Assembly: GCA_945919075.1 (NCBI GenBank) | Contig: CAMEIX010000002.1 | Coordinates: 145,091 to 209,090 of the forward strand | Direction of reading: 5' to 3' | Length of the DNA stretch: 64,000 bases | From: an uncultured Lachnospiraceae bacterium | GTDB taxonomy: Bacteria; Bacillota; Clostridia; Lachnospirales; Lachnospiraceae | In this document: positions 1 through 8,724 of the stretch, one piece after another | Layout: each line of letters opens with the position of its first letter | How positions within the stretch are numbered: position 1 is the stretch's first letter | Notes under the pieces: model-generated | Databases searched by the model: none | The model's input: the letters and a program-made list of their open reading frames with translations, nothing else | Told to the model about the DNA's origin: nothing | Made by a program: the position numbers and the translations under genes

Positions 1-744
1 GGCGGTAAAGAAAACCTTCGTGCCGTGGTAGAGGCAGCACGCGATAAAAACATACCCATCCGGGTAGGGGTAAACAGCGGTTCCTTAGAGAAAGAACTGG
101 TTGCAAAATACGGAGGAGTTACGGCAGAGGGGATTGTGGAAAGTGCGTTGGATAAAGTCCGTATGATAGAAGAATTCGGTTACGAAAATCTGGTCATCAG
201 TATTAAATCATCGGATGTATTGATGTGCATCAAAGCCCACGAGATCCTGGCACAGAAAACAGATTATCCCTTACATGTCGGGATTACGGAATCCGGAACC
301 CTCTGGAGCGGCAATATCAAGTCGGGTATCGGGTTAGGTATCATTCTATACCATGGAATCGGAGATACCATCCGTGTTTCCCTTAGCGGTGACCCGATAG
401 AAGAAATCAAATCTGCCAAGCTGTTACTGCGTACCCTGGGCCTTCGGAAAGGCGGAATTGAGGTGGTTTCCTGCCCTACCTGTGGAAGAACCAAGATTGA
501 CCTTATCAAACTGGCCAATCAGGTAGAGGAGCTGGTATCATCCTATCCTCTGGATATAAAAGTAGCCGTGATGGGTTGTGTGGTAAACGGCCCCGGAGAA
601 GCAAAAGAAGCGGACCTTGGGATTGCCGGCGGAATCGGGGAAGGCTTGTTAATCAAAAAGGGTGAGATTATTCGGAAGATTCCGGAGGAACAATTTATAG
701 AAGCCTTGAAATATGAACTGGATCATTGGAGTGAATGCGAATGA
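1..744 (+). CDS. ispG: IspG, 4-hydroxy-3-methylbut-2-enyl diphosphate synthase (5'-truncated by window edge)
   Basis: The reading frame is open from base 1, so only the C-terminal part (about 247 residues) is present. IspG is a cytosolic 4Fe-4S enzyme that reductively opens MEcPP to HMBPP, the penultimate step of the MEP isoprenoid pathway. The cluster-binding region is visible: SCPTCGR near residue 158 of the fragment, then GCVVNGPGEA, where a third Cys and a Glu complete the ligands. Its stop codon overlaps the polC start by 4 bases (ATGA), so the two genes are likely co-transcribed. In many Clostridia ispG and polC directly follow dxr-rseP; here those genes lie about 11 kb downstream instead. 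The family assignment is secure. Confidence 0.95.
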   Translation, partial: GGKENLRAVVEAARDKNIPIRVGVNSGSLEKELVAKYGGVTAEGIVESALDKVRMIEEFGYENLVISIKSSDVLMCIKAHEILAQKTDYPLHVGITESGTLWSGNIKSGIGLGIILYHGIGDTIRVSLSGDPIEEIKSAKLLLRTLGLRKGGIEVVSCPTCGRTKIDLIKLANQVEELVSSYPLDIKVAVMGCVVNGPGEAKEADLGIAGGIGEGLLIKKGEIIRKIPEEQFIEALKYELDHWSECE

Positions 745-3700
745 GCAAACCGTTTTTTGAAGTATTTCCGGAACTGAAACTGCCGGATGAGACGAAGCTA
801 CAGTTTGATGATGTGTCGGTAGAGCGGGTAGCATCCAATAAACAAAGGAATTTTTTGCGTATCTATATAAACGCGGAACATCTGATACCAAAAGAGTATG
901 TTTTCAGAGCGGAACAGGAAATAAAAAAACAGCTTTTTAAGAATCATGATATCATAATCAAAATCTACGAAAATTTCATCCTTTCCGCACAGTACAACTT
1001 AAGGAATCTGTTGGAAGCTTATAAAGATAGTATTCTGTGTGAACTGAAGGATTATGATCACATTATTTATCTTGCCTATAAAACAGCGGATGAAGAGATT
1101 GTGGGGGAGAATGAATATCATTTAACAATCAGGGATACGGTACTAAACCGTTCGAGAGCAGAGGAACTTTCCCGGGTATTGGAAAAAATACTGACTGAAA
1201 GATGCCATCTTGATGTGAAACTTGTTCTTGCCTACAAAGAAGTGGAGGAAGGCAAGTTTGCGGAAAATGATGAAAAGCAGATTAAGGCACAGGTTTCCCA
1301 GATTTATAACCGTGTTAACAAAGAAGCAGGTCCGGCTATAGAGGAAAAGAAGGAGAAGAAACCGCTGTCCCGTTCGGAAAATGCGGATGTTCTATTTGGA
1401 AGGGATTTTACAGAAGAAGCAGTCAGTATCGCAGATATCACGGGAGAAGTGGGTGTTGTTGTTATTCGCGGTAAGGTACTGGAAATGGACAGCAAAGCGC
1501 TAAAGAAAATCGAAAAGACAATCTTCTCCCTAACACTTACGGATTTTACGGATTCCATGAAAGCCAAAATATTTGTGGAAAACGAAAATGCCGCTGAGTT
1601 TGAATCCTGCCTGAAGGCCAGTCCCTTCCTGAAAATCAAAGGGGTGGCAATGGTGGATAAATTTGACCACGAATTATCCATCGGCTCTATTACCGGGATT
1701 AAAAGCATTCCCGATTTTACGGTGGGACGAAAGGATAATTCCGTAAAGAAAAGAGTAGAACTTCACTGCCATACCAAAATGAGTGATATGGATGGTGTAT
1801 CGGAAGCAAAGGATATTGTAAAAAGAGCCTATAAATGGGGACATCCTGCCATTGCCATTACCGACCATGGTGTGGTACAGGGCTTTACGGATGCCAATCA
1901 TGTTTGGGACGACCTGTGGAGTGCGGAAAAGAAAAAGCGAATAGCAGATGGGGAGGAACACCCGGACAAGCAGGATTTCTTTAAGGTCATTTATGGTGTG
2001 GAAGCCTATATAGTGGACGATCTGAAGGAAATTGTAACAAATGACAAGGGACAACTCCTAAGGGGGGAAACTTATGTGGTCTTTGATATTGAAACCACCG
2101 GATTTTCTCCCGTAAACTGCAAGATTATTGAAATTGGGGCGGTGAAGGTAAAAGACGGACAGATTATAGATCGTTATTCCACCTTTGTAAATCCAGAGGT
2201 TCCGATACCCTTTGAAATACAAAAACTGACCAGTATTCAGGATCAGATGGTTTGTGATGCGCCTACAATTGAAACCATTCTTCCGGAATTTACGGCTTTT
2301 TGTGAAGACTGTATTATGGTTGCCCATAATGCCGGATTCGATATGAGTTTTATCATCGAAAACGCAAACCGTCAGGGCCTTTTCTCGGATTATACTTACA
2401 TGGATACCATGGTGATGTCCCGAGTTCTATTACCAAAACAGAATAAGCATACCTTAGATGCCCTTTGCAAGGTTTTTAACGTAAGTCTGGAAAATCATCA
2501 CAGGGCAGTAGAGGACGCAGAGGCAACGGCACAGATTTTTATCCGTTTCATGAATATGCTGTATGAAAAGAATCTGGAATCCTTAGCGGATGCAAACACT
2601 TTTGCAAAGCCCTCTGATGAAAATATCAGCAGATTACATTCCTATCATTGCATTATTCTGGCAAAAAATGATATCGGAAGGATTAATCTGTACCGGCTGG
2701 TATCCATGTCCCATCTGCAATACTTTAGCCGACAGCCCAAGATACCCAAGAGTAAAATCAATGAGTTAAGGGATGGTCTGATTATCGGAAGTGCCTGTGA
2801 AGCAGGGGAACTGTACCAGGCTCTTTTGGAGGAGCGTGGAGACAGCGAAATTGCAGGGATTGTGAATTTTTATGATTATCTGGAAATCCAGCCCTGTGGA
2901 AACAATATGTTTATGATTGAATCCCCTAAACATCCCAATATCAATTCCATAGAAGATATTCGGAATATGAACCGAAAGATAATCAAATTAGGGGAAAAGT
3001 TTCATAAGCCTGTAGTTGCAACCTGCGACGTTCATTTTCTGGATCCGGAGGATGAGGTATATCGTCGTATCATTATGGCGGGAAAAGGGTTTGAGGATGC
3101 AGACAAACAGGCACCCCTCTTTCTTAGGACTACGGAAGAAATGCTGGAGGAATTCCAATATCTGGGAAGTGACAAGGCGGAAGAGGTAGTAATTACCAAT
3201 ACCAATCTGATTGCGGATATGGTGGAAACCATAGCACCGGTTCGACCTGACAAATGTCCCCCCGTCATCCCGGATTCCGATAAGACACTGACCGATATCT
3301 GTTATAACAGGGCCCATGAGATTTATGGGGAAGAATTACCGCAGATTGTAAAGGACCGGTTGGAAAAGGAACTGCATTCCATCATTTCCAATGGTTTTGC
3401 GGTTATGTATATAATTGCCCAGAAACTGGTGTGGAAGTCTGTGGAAGATGGCTATCTGGTTGGCTCCCGAGGTTCCGTTGGTTCTTCGCTGGTAGCCTTT
3501 ATGGCAGGGATTACGGAGGTAAATTCCTTAAGCGCCCATTACCGCTGTCCGAAGTGCCGTTATTATGATTTTGATTCTCCGGAAGTAAGGGCCTTTGCAG
3601 GAAATGCCGGGTGTGATATGCCGGATAAGGACTGTCCTGTCTGCGGAACAAAACTGGTTAAGGATGGATTTGACATCCCCTTTGAGACCTTCTTAGGATT

Positions 3701-5150
3701 TAAGGGAGATAAGGAACCGGATATTGACCTGAACTTTTCCGGAGAATACCAGAGTAAGGCTCATAAATATACCGAAGTTATTTTTGGTGCCGGGCAGACT
3801 TATCGTGCCGGAACCATTGCAACGCTTGCGGATAAGACAGCTTATGGTTATGTGAAGAAGTATTATGAGGAACGTGGAATACCCAAAAGGGATTGTGAAA
3901 TTAACCGTATTACCCAGGGATGTACCGGCGTAAGACGTAGTACCGGCCAGCATCCCGGCGGTATCATTGTATTGCCTGTGGGGCAGGACATCAACTCCTT
4001 TACGCCGGTACAGCATCCGGCAAATGATATGACAACGGATACCATAACAACGCATTTTGATTATCATTCCATTGACCATAATCTTCTGAAACTGGATATT
4101 CTGGGGCATGATGATCCTACCATGATTCGTATGCTGCAGGACCTGACCGGTCTGGACCCCACCACCATCCCCCTGGATGATAAAGGGGTTATGAGTCTTT
4201 TCCAAAATACAACAGCTTTGGGAATTACACCTGACCAGATCAGCGGCACACCGGTAGGTTCCCTTGGAATACCGGAATTTGGTACGGATTTTGTTATTCA
4301 GATGCTCTTGGATACGAAACCACAGCAATTCTCGGATCTGATTCGTATTTCCGGTCTGGGTCACGGTACCGATGTATGGCTTGGCAATGCACAGACCTTG
4401 ATTCTGGAAGGCAAGGCCACCATTTCCACGGCAATCTGTTGTCGTGATGATATTATGATTTATCTGATCAATCAGGGCGTGGAAAGTTCCCTTTCGTTTA
4501 CCATTATGGAAAGTGTCCGGAAAGGAAAGGGATTAAAACCGGAGTGGGAAGAGGCTATGAAAGAAAAAAATGTTCCCGACTGGTACATATGGTCCTGTAA
4601 GAAGATTAAGTACATGTTCCCCAAGGCACATGCGGCGGCTTATGTCATGATGGCATGGAGAATTGCCTATTGTAAGATTAATTACCCGCTTGCTTATTAT
4701 GCAGCCTATTTCAGTATCCGTGCAAAAGCATTTTCCTATGAACTGATGTGTCAGGGACAGGCACATTTGGAAGCCATCATGAAGGAATACAAATCCCGGT
4801 ATGATGAATTGTCGAATAAGGAAACCGATGCTTATGGTGATATGAAAATAGTGCAGGAGATGTATGCCCGTGGATTTGAGTTTGAACCCATTGATATATT
4901 CCGGGCACAGTCAAGAAGTTTCCAGATTGTGAACGGAAAGATTATGCCGTCCCTAAACAGCATTGACGGATTGGGTGAAAAAGCAGCGGATGCCATTGTA
5001 GAGGCAGCAAAGGATGGTCCCTTCTTAAGCCGTGACGACTTCAGACAGAGAACCAAGGTCAGCACAACGGTTGTGGATATGATGGCAAGACTCCATTTAT
5101 TAGGGGATATCCCGGAGTCAAACCAGATCAGCCTGTTTGATTTTGTGTAA
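741..5150 (+). CDS. polC: PolC-type DNA polymerase III alpha subunit
   Basis: This is the main replicative polymerase of low-GC Gram-positive bacteria, with built-in proofreading, about 1,469 residues and typical for the family. Domains in order: N-terminal region and an OB-fold around residues 230-320; first half of the PHP domain (ELHCHTKMSD near 340); inserted DEDDh 3'-5' exonuclease at about 445-605 (VVFDIETTGF, HNAGFDMSF, HHRAVEDAEATA); second half of PHP; polymerase core with GSRGSVGSS near 905; a zinc finger at about 935-972 (CPKC...CPVC); and the catalytic PDIDLNFSG near 993. An in-frame ATG at 735 is possible, but ATG at 741 sits 9 bases after GGAG (728-731) and makes the usual ATGA overlap with ispG, so I chose it. 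Confidence 0.97.
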   Translation: MSKPFFEVFPELKLPDETKLQFDDVSVERVASNKQRNFLRIYINAEHLIPKEYVFRAEQEIKKQLFKNHDIIIKIYENFILSAQYNLRNLLEAYKDSILCELKDYDHIIYLAYKTADEEIVGENEYHLTIRDTVLNRSRAEELSRVLEKILTERCHLDVKLVLAYKEVEEGKFAENDEKQIKAQVSQIYNRVNKEAGPAIEEKKEKKPLSRSENADVLFGRDFTEEAVSIADITGEVGVVVIRGKVLEMDSKALKKIEKTIFSLTLTDFTDSMKAKIFVENENAAEFESCLKASPFLKIKGVAMVDKFDHELSIGSITGIKSIPDFTVGRKDNSVKKRVELHCHTKMSDMDGVSEAKDIVKRAYKWGHPAIAITDHGVVQGFTDANHVWDDLWSAEKKKRIADGEEHPDKQDFFKVIYGVEAYIVDDLKEIVTNDKGQLLRGETYVVFDIETTGFSPVNCKIIEIGAVKVKDGQIIDRYSTFVNPEVPIPFEIQKLTSIQDQMVCDAPTIETILPEFTAFCEDCIMVAHNAGFDMSFIIENANRQGLFSDYTYMDTMVMSRVLLPKQNKHTLDALCKVFNVSLENHHRAVEDAEATAQIFIRFMNMLYEKNLESLADANTFAKPSDENISRLHSYHCIILAKNDIGRINLYRLVSMSHLQYFSRQPKIPKSKINELRDGLIIGSACEAGELYQALLEERGDSEIAGIVNFYDYLEIQPCGNNMFMIESPKHPNINSIEDIRNMNRKIIKLGEKFHKPVVATCDVHFLDPEDEVYRRIIMAGKGFEDADKQAPLFLRTTEEMLEEFQYLGSDKAEEVVITNTNLIADMVETIAPVRPDKCPPVIPDSDKTLTDICYNRAHEIYGEELPQIVKDRLEKELHSIISNGFAVMYIIAQKLVWKSVEDGYLVGSRGSVGSSLVAFMAGITEVNSLSAHYRCPKCRYYDFDSPEVRAFAGNAGCDMPDKDCPVCGTKLVKDGFDIPFETFLGFKGDKEPDIDLNFSGEYQSKAHKYTEVIFGAGQTYRAGTIATLADKTAYGYVKKYYEERGIPKRDCEINRITQGCTGVRRSTGQHPGGIIVLPVGQDINSFTPVQHPANDMTTDTITTHFDYHSIDHNLLKLDILGHDDPTMIRMLQDLTGLDPTTIPLDDKGVMSLFQNTTALGITPDQISGTPVGSLGIPEFGTDFVIQMLLDTKPQQFSDLIRISGLGHGTDVWLGNAQTLILEGKATISTAICCRDDIMIYLINQGVESSLSFTIMESVRKGKGLKPEWEEAMKEKNVPDWYIWSCKKIKYMFPKAHAAAYVMMAWRIAYCKINYPLAYYAAYFSIRAKAFSYELMCQGQAHLEAIMKEYKSRYDELSNKETDAYGDMKIVQEMYARGFEFEPIDIFRAQSRSFQIVNGKIMPSLNSIDGLGEKAADAIVEAAKDGPFLSRDDFRQRTKVSTTVVDMMARLHLLGDIPESNQISLFDFV

Positions 5151-5172
5151 GGGTAGCGAAGAAATGTAAGAT

Positions 5173-5203
5173 TGGCATCCCTTATTTCGTAAAAGGGATG
5201 CCA
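5173..5203. terminator. Hairpin between polC and the minus-strand CPBP gene
   Basis: An 11-bp perfect stem (arms 5173-5183 and 5193-5203, 9-base loop) lies between the convergent polC and CPBP genes. It is followed by a short A run on the plus strand and has no classical T tract on either strand, so it may be a weak or factor-assisted terminator for one or both genes. Confidence 0.5.
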
Positions 5204-5249
5204 AAAATACTATCTGTGGCGTGTTTTGCAAACCAGGCAATAAATTTTC

Positions 5250-5933
5250 TTAAGTAAAAACATTTAACCATACTGTGATTAATGCATCATACACACCATG
5301 CGCAATTATAAGTGATAACAGTGTACAATTCTTGATTTTGACTCTGCATAAACATAAGATAGCTCCAATTATACCAGTTGCAATCAACTGTGTAACATTT
5401 CCTCCCAGGAAGTGAAACAATCCAAACAGAATCGACGAACTTATGATTGCGCTTGTCGAAGAACCAAAAAGTGTTTTCAGCTTTGTATAGAAGAATCCAC
5501 GGAATACAAACTCCTCCACTAACGCAATTGTAAATATATAATAAATAAAATCGTATAGGAATTGCCACATATATTGATACTGATGTTGATTATTAACCCA
5601 GTCACTTTTTCCTGCCAGATGCGGTATCACTGTAAAAACAAATGACATACACAACGCAATGCCAAGACCAATCAACACCTGACAAACGATTTTCTCTTTT
5701 GAAAAGCCGTAATCCAACCATTTATCTTTATCAATAATTGCAATACAGAAAGGTACCGATGCGATTGGTAAATATGTTACAATCATAAGAAGCATACGCC
5801 AAACAAGCGGAATACTTATAAGCACATATCGGTTAAATGCATTAACACCCAATAACCCTACAGTTACGCCAATTATTGCTATCACAATCTGTGTTATTAT
5901 TTTTTTTCGTTCTTTCAATTTCATCTTCACCAT
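5250..5933 (-). CDS. CPBP-family intramembrane metalloprotease
   Basis: A 227-residue polytopic membrane protein. The CPBP (Abi, CAAX-prenyl-protease-like) signature is present: EEFVFRGFF near residue 140 provides the paired Glu and Arg, and FGLFHFLGG carries the active-site His. Relatives cleave membrane proteins or peptides and often act in bacteriocin self-immunity or maturation; the substrate here is unknown. The start is one base after the stop of the upstream HTH gene, so the two form a tight minus-strand pair and are probably co-expressed. The ATG at 5924 (fourth codon) is an alternative start. Confidence 0.8.
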   Translation of the reverse strand: MVKMKLKERKKIITQIVIAIIGVTVGLLGVNAFNRYVLISIPLVWRMLLMIVTYLPIASVPFCIAIIDKDKWLDYGFSKEKIVCQVLIGLGIALCMSFVFTVIPHLAGKSDWVNNQHQYQYMWQFLYDFIYYIFTIALVEEFVFRGFFYTKLKTLFGSSTSAIISSSILFGLFHFLGGNVTQLIATGIIGAILCLCRVKIKNCTLLSLIIAHGVYDALITVWLNVFT

Positions 5934-5934
5934 C

Positions 5935-6549
5935 TTATTTATTCGTCAATACTTTTTTACACCAATTTCTTTTACCACAACAGGGGCATTTCATACTTCT
6001 CATAGCAATAACATTTATTCCTGTCACAAAATTCTTAAAATCAGGAACGAAAGTTTCACCACAGCATGAACACTTATAATATCCAAAAGTGCGACCGCCC
6101 ATCATCATTGTAATGATACCAATTGCAAAAATAGTACATGCAATCAATAGCAGAATGCCCTTAACCGGCATGCTGATTACTTCCGTATAGATACATACAA
6201 CTACCAATAGCGTTATAAAAGAAACTGTAGATATAATTCCCATTAGAACAATTAATTGCATTTTTATTGTATTTTCTTCTTTTTCTTTTACAAAATCAAC
6301 CATAACTTGTTCTGCTTTTTCCATATAATCCTCTTTGGCCAAGCGTTCACCTGTCAGCAGTTCATTTACGGTAATCCCCAATTCATTGCAAAGTGGCAGT
6401 AATAATGCCACTTCTGGAAATCCTTTTCCACATTCCCATTTCGAAATTGTTCTATCGCTGACATTAAGAATATCTGCAAGTTGCTTTTGGGTATAATTTT
6501 TATTCTTTCTTTCCTTTGCTATAAACTTACCAATCTTATTTAGTTCCAT
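5935..6549 (-). CDS. Membrane-anchored XRE-type regulator with C-terminal zinc ribbon
   Basis: 204 residues. Residues 1-65 form a Cro/CI-type helix-turn-helix (KQLADILNVSDRTISKWECG). Two hydrophobic segments follow at about 97-122 and 127-152, and the C-terminus has two CxxC pairs (CSCCGETF, CPCCGKRN) that look like a zinc ribbon. A DNA-binding domain joined to membrane segments suggests it reads a membrane or envelope signal. AAAGGAGG lies just before the ATG. It is followed immediately by the CPBP protease gene. Regulation of or by that protease is plausible but not shown. Confidence 0.8.
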   Translation of the reverse strand: MELNKIGKFIAKERKNKNYTQKQLADILNVSDRTISKWECGKGFPEVALLLPLCNELGITVNELLTGERLAKEDYMEKAEQVMVDFVKEKEENTIKMQLIVLMGIISTVSFITLLVVVCIYTEVISMPVKGILLLIACTIFAIGIITMMMGGRTFGYYKCSCCGETFVPDFKNFVTGINVIAMRSMKCPCCGKRNWCKKVLTNK

Positions 6550-6740
6550 AAGTGTCCTCCTTTCAGGTCATATCTTAACAAAAAACAAACTCTTTTGTCT
6601 ACCAATGGAACGTAGAGTTCTATTTTTAAAGGAGAATCCCTCACTTAAATATTACTAATCGGCATTTGTGAGAAGGGTGTAATTCGTTATGCAAGGCATG
6701 AAAATTTTGAAATTCTATTGGAAAAAGGGAATACTTGTGA

Positions 6741-6847
6741 TATTATAAGTGTAGGATTTTACTGTAATGCGTTACAGTTTTGGTCTGGGTGAATGCTCTT
6801 TGGACCACCATAGGCGGGAAGGATTTCCCGCCATTTTTACTATAGTA
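6741..6847 (+). promoter_or_regulatory. Structured leader RNA, candidate yjdF-type (azaaromatic) riboswitch
   Basis: The 370-bp space before the radical-SAM gene contains a compact multi-stem fold. A closing helix pairs 6741-6747 with 6841-6847 (7 bp, one G-U). Inside are three hairpins in a row: 6761-6767/6772-6778 (7 bp, TGCG loop), 6781-6785/6803-6807 (5 bp), and 6813-6820/6825-6832 (8 bp, GGAT loop, then ATTTTT). A GGGGAGG sequence follows at 6854-6860. The downstream operon contains yjdF (DUF2992), whose homologues are the classical targets of the yjdF-motif riboswitch. The family name rests on this linkage and the overall size, not on a remembered consensus. The last hairpin could also act as an intrinsic terminator. 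Confidence 0.55.
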
Positions 6848-6919
6848 GATGTTGGGGAGGAAAAGGATTCTTTTATTGAATTTATTTTCTAAATTTACAT
6901 ATGTTGAGGGAAGAAGCAG

Positions 6920-7795
6920 ATGCATTTTGTTGAAGTGAAAGGAATTCTTTCAAGCAAGAATGGTATGAATATTTATAGAGGCTGTTCCCATGGATGTATT
7001 TATTGTGACAGCAGGAGCCGTTGCTATGGGTTTACACATGATTTTGAAGATATCGAGGTAAAAGAAAATGCAGTTAAACTTTTAGAGGAAGCACTCAGGA
7101 CAAAGCGAAAAAGATGCATGATTGGTACGGGCTCAATGTGCGATCCATATCTACCGGCTGAGGAAAAATTGAAACTTACACGTCGATGCCTTGAATTGAT
7201 AGATAAATATGAATATGGTATAGCTATTCAGACTAAATCTACGCGAATTTTAAGAGATATTGATTTGCTTAGCTCAATTAATAGAAAAGCAAAAGCAGTT
7301 ATTCAAATTACCATGACAACTTTTGATGAATCGCTTTGTAAAATTGTAGAACCCAATGTTTCAACAACAAAACAGAGATTTGAAGCACTTCTTCAATTCA
7401 AAGAAGCAGGGATTCCGACGATAGTTTGGCTTACACCCATTTTGCCCTTTATTAATGATACAGAAGAAAATATTAGGGGAATTCTTGATTACTGCATAAG
7501 AGCAAATGTTAAAGGTATCATATGTTTTGGTATGGGAGTCAGATTGCGCGAAGGTGATAGAGAATATTTTTATCAGGCTTTGGATAAACATTTCCCAGGG
7601 CTGAAAGGTAAATACATAAATACATATGGGAATGCTTATGAGGTGCCAAGCCCGAACGAAAAAACTCTTATGAAACTGTTTAAGGAAATATGTGATGAAA
7701 ACGGCATTTTGAGTGATCCGAAGGATTGCTTTACGTATCTGCAAAAGTTCCCGGAAAAATATGAGCAGATATCTCTGTTTGATATGCAAAGATAA
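6920..7795 (+). CDS. SPL-family radical SAM protein
   Basis: 291 residues. Residues 21-28 hold the radical-SAM triad CSHGCIYC that binds a 4Fe-4S cluster and S-adenosylmethionine, within NIYRGCSHGCIYCDSR. The following sequence (IGTGSMCDPY, AIQTKSTRILRDIDLL, LTPILPFINDTEENI) matches the spore-photoproduct-lyase-like COG1533 group, whose members mostly have unknown substrates. It is not a typical SplB, because the group-specific Cys near the C-terminus cannot be placed with confidence. It starts about 70 bases after the structured leader and is 48 bases upstream of yjdF, suggesting a two-gene operon under that leader. GAGGGAAG precedes the ATG. Confidence 0.85.
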   Translation: MHFVEVKGILSSKNGMNIYRGCSHGCIYCDSRSRCYGFTHDFEDIEVKENAVKLLEEALRTKRKRCMIGTGSMCDPYLPAEEKLKLTRRCLELIDKYEYGIAIQTKSTRILRDIDLLSSINRKAKAVIQITMTTFDESLCKIVEPNVSTTKQRFEALLQFKEAGIPTIVWLTPILPFINDTEENIRGILDYCIRANVKGIICFGMGVRLREGDREYFYQALDKHFPGLKGKYINTYGNAYEVPSPNEKTLMKLFKEICDENGILSDPKDCFTYLQKFPEKYEQISLFDMQR

Positions 7796-7843
7796 AAACG
7801 GGGTGTCCCTTCTTTACGCATCAATCTATCAGGAGGGATTGTC

Positions 7844-8260
7844 ATGGACAAAGTAAGTGGTAAACTGACAGTATTTTTTGAAGATCCATTTTGGGTAGGA
7901 GTCTTTGAACATATTGAAGATGGGCAACTCTCTGTAGCGAAAGTGACTTTCGGTGCAGAACCAAAGGAGTATGAAGTTCAAGAGTATATTCAAAAATATT
8001 ATTACAGTTTGCAATTTAGTCCAGCTGTGGCAACTGTTGTAAAAGAAACAAAAAGAAATCCTAAAAGGATGCAGCGTGATGCAAAAAAGCAGATGCAGGA
8101 AAATGGCATCGGTACAAGATCACAACAAGCACTGAAAATGCAACAGGAGCAGAACAAACAAGAACGCAAAGTAAGAAGCCGAGAGAGAAAAGAGGCTGAT
8201 GAACAGCGAATGTTTGAACTGAAACAGCAAAAGAAAAGGGAAAAGCATAAGGGGCATTAA
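7844..8260 (+). CDS. yjdF: YjdF family protein (DUF2992)
   Basis: 138 residues. The first 60 residues (KLTVFFEDPFWVGVFE, VTFGAEPKEYEV) match the conserved half of YjdF/DUF2992. The remainder is a highly charged, Lys/Arg/Gln-rich helical tail likely to form a coiled coil or bind nucleic acid. The biochemical function of the family is unknown; in Bacillus subtilis the gene is controlled by a riboswitch that responds to aromatic nitrogen heterocycles. AGGAGG lies 7 bases before the ATG. It follows the radical-SAM gene by 48 bases with no terminator between them. Confidence 0.85.
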   Translation: MDKVSGKLTVFFEDPFWVGVFEHIEDGQLSVAKVTFGAEPKEYEVQEYIQKYYYSLQFSPAVATVVKETKRNPKRMQRDAKKQMQENGIGTRSQQALKMQQEQNKQERKVRSRERKEADEQRMFELKQQKKREKHKGH

Positions 8261-8287
8261 TGCCTCTTGGCTTTTGCCTAAATCGAC

Positions 8288-8308
8288 ATTGACCGAGCTC
8301 TTTAGAGC
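8288..8308 (+). repeat. Short dispersed repeat T, copy 1
   Basis: A 21-base segment with the pattern ATTGACCGRGCTCTTTRGAGC (split here as ATTGACCG plus a GCTC-4-GAGC mini-hairpin) that recurs at 63078-63098 with 19 of 21 bases identical and in the same orientation. It lies 27 bases after yjdF in a stretch with no recognisable gene. Its role is unknown. The GACC and GAGC elements could belong to a larger decayed element whose flanks no longer match. Confidence 0.5.
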
Positions 8309-8360
8309 GAGTGATGTTCAAAGGGCCAAAGTAAGCGTTATTTCCCATGTTTGCCAAAAA

Positions 8361-8491
8361 CGCTGAGTTTTTAGAGGCCTAAATCAGCGCATTTGGGAAA
8401 AAATAGAAATGCGCTGACATTTTAGCAATAAATGTAGGTAGGAATTTTAAAAATAAAAAAAGCGCTGAAAAAGAAGTGAAAAATGTCAGCG
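8361..8491. repeat. Array of alternating CGCTGA / TCAGCG palindromes
   Basis: Five copies of the CGCTGA core or its complement occur in 131 bases: 8361-8366, 8384-8389, 8412-8417, 8463-8468 and 8486-8491. The strongest pair is an 11-bp perfect stem, 8384-8394 with 8407-8417. Alternative pairings between neighbours are equally possible. The same TCAGCG/CGCTGA stem forms the terminator at 61774-61812. No gene is visible in 8261-8666; besides this array and the T repeat I see only A/T-rich sequence. Confidence 0.55.
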
Positions 8492-8666
8492 TATTCAGAG
8501 AAAAATGGATTTTGTACCTATTCTCCCCAAATGGGCATCAGCTCAAAATAATAAAATCTCTATAAACGCTCATTCGTTTGGAAATTTCTCATTTTCCAAT
8601 CGACTTTACCTCCAAAATCCAGTCACTTCGTGCCTGTCGTGCTTCGCACTTTTGATTTTGTCGGTA

Positions 8667-8724
8667 TCGCGCCAGAAAAAGTAAATACTCACTTCGTTCG
8701 TGCTTCCTTTTTCTTTGGGCGCGA
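8667..8724. repeat. Large imperfect hairpin joined to a GNAT fragment
   Basis: The left arm 8667-8681 (TCGCGCC then AGAAAAAG) pairs with 8707-8724 (CTTTTTCT, three-base bulge, GGCGCGA), giving 15 bp around a 25-base loop rich in CTTCGTTCGTGC-type motifs. The same type of motif recurs just upstream (8616-8650). The right arm runs directly into the acetyltransferase fragment, so this looks like a dispersed palindromic element that replaced the gene's 5' part. Confidence 0.55.

Noticed and set aside
3693..4364. Long minus-strand frame (223 codons) inside polC
   Set aside because: It lies fully antisense to conserved polC sequence and has no recognisable motif; it is a codon-bias shadow.
6658..6792. 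Open frame of about 45 codons ending just before a hairpin, looking like a gene tail
   Set aside because: It has no start codon or ribosome site, and the same bases form the nested helices of the candidate riboswitch, which explains them better.
8700..8723. ATG-like start for the short acetyltransferase frame
   Set aside because: These codons lie in the right arm of a palindromic repeat, so they are not an original N-terminus.
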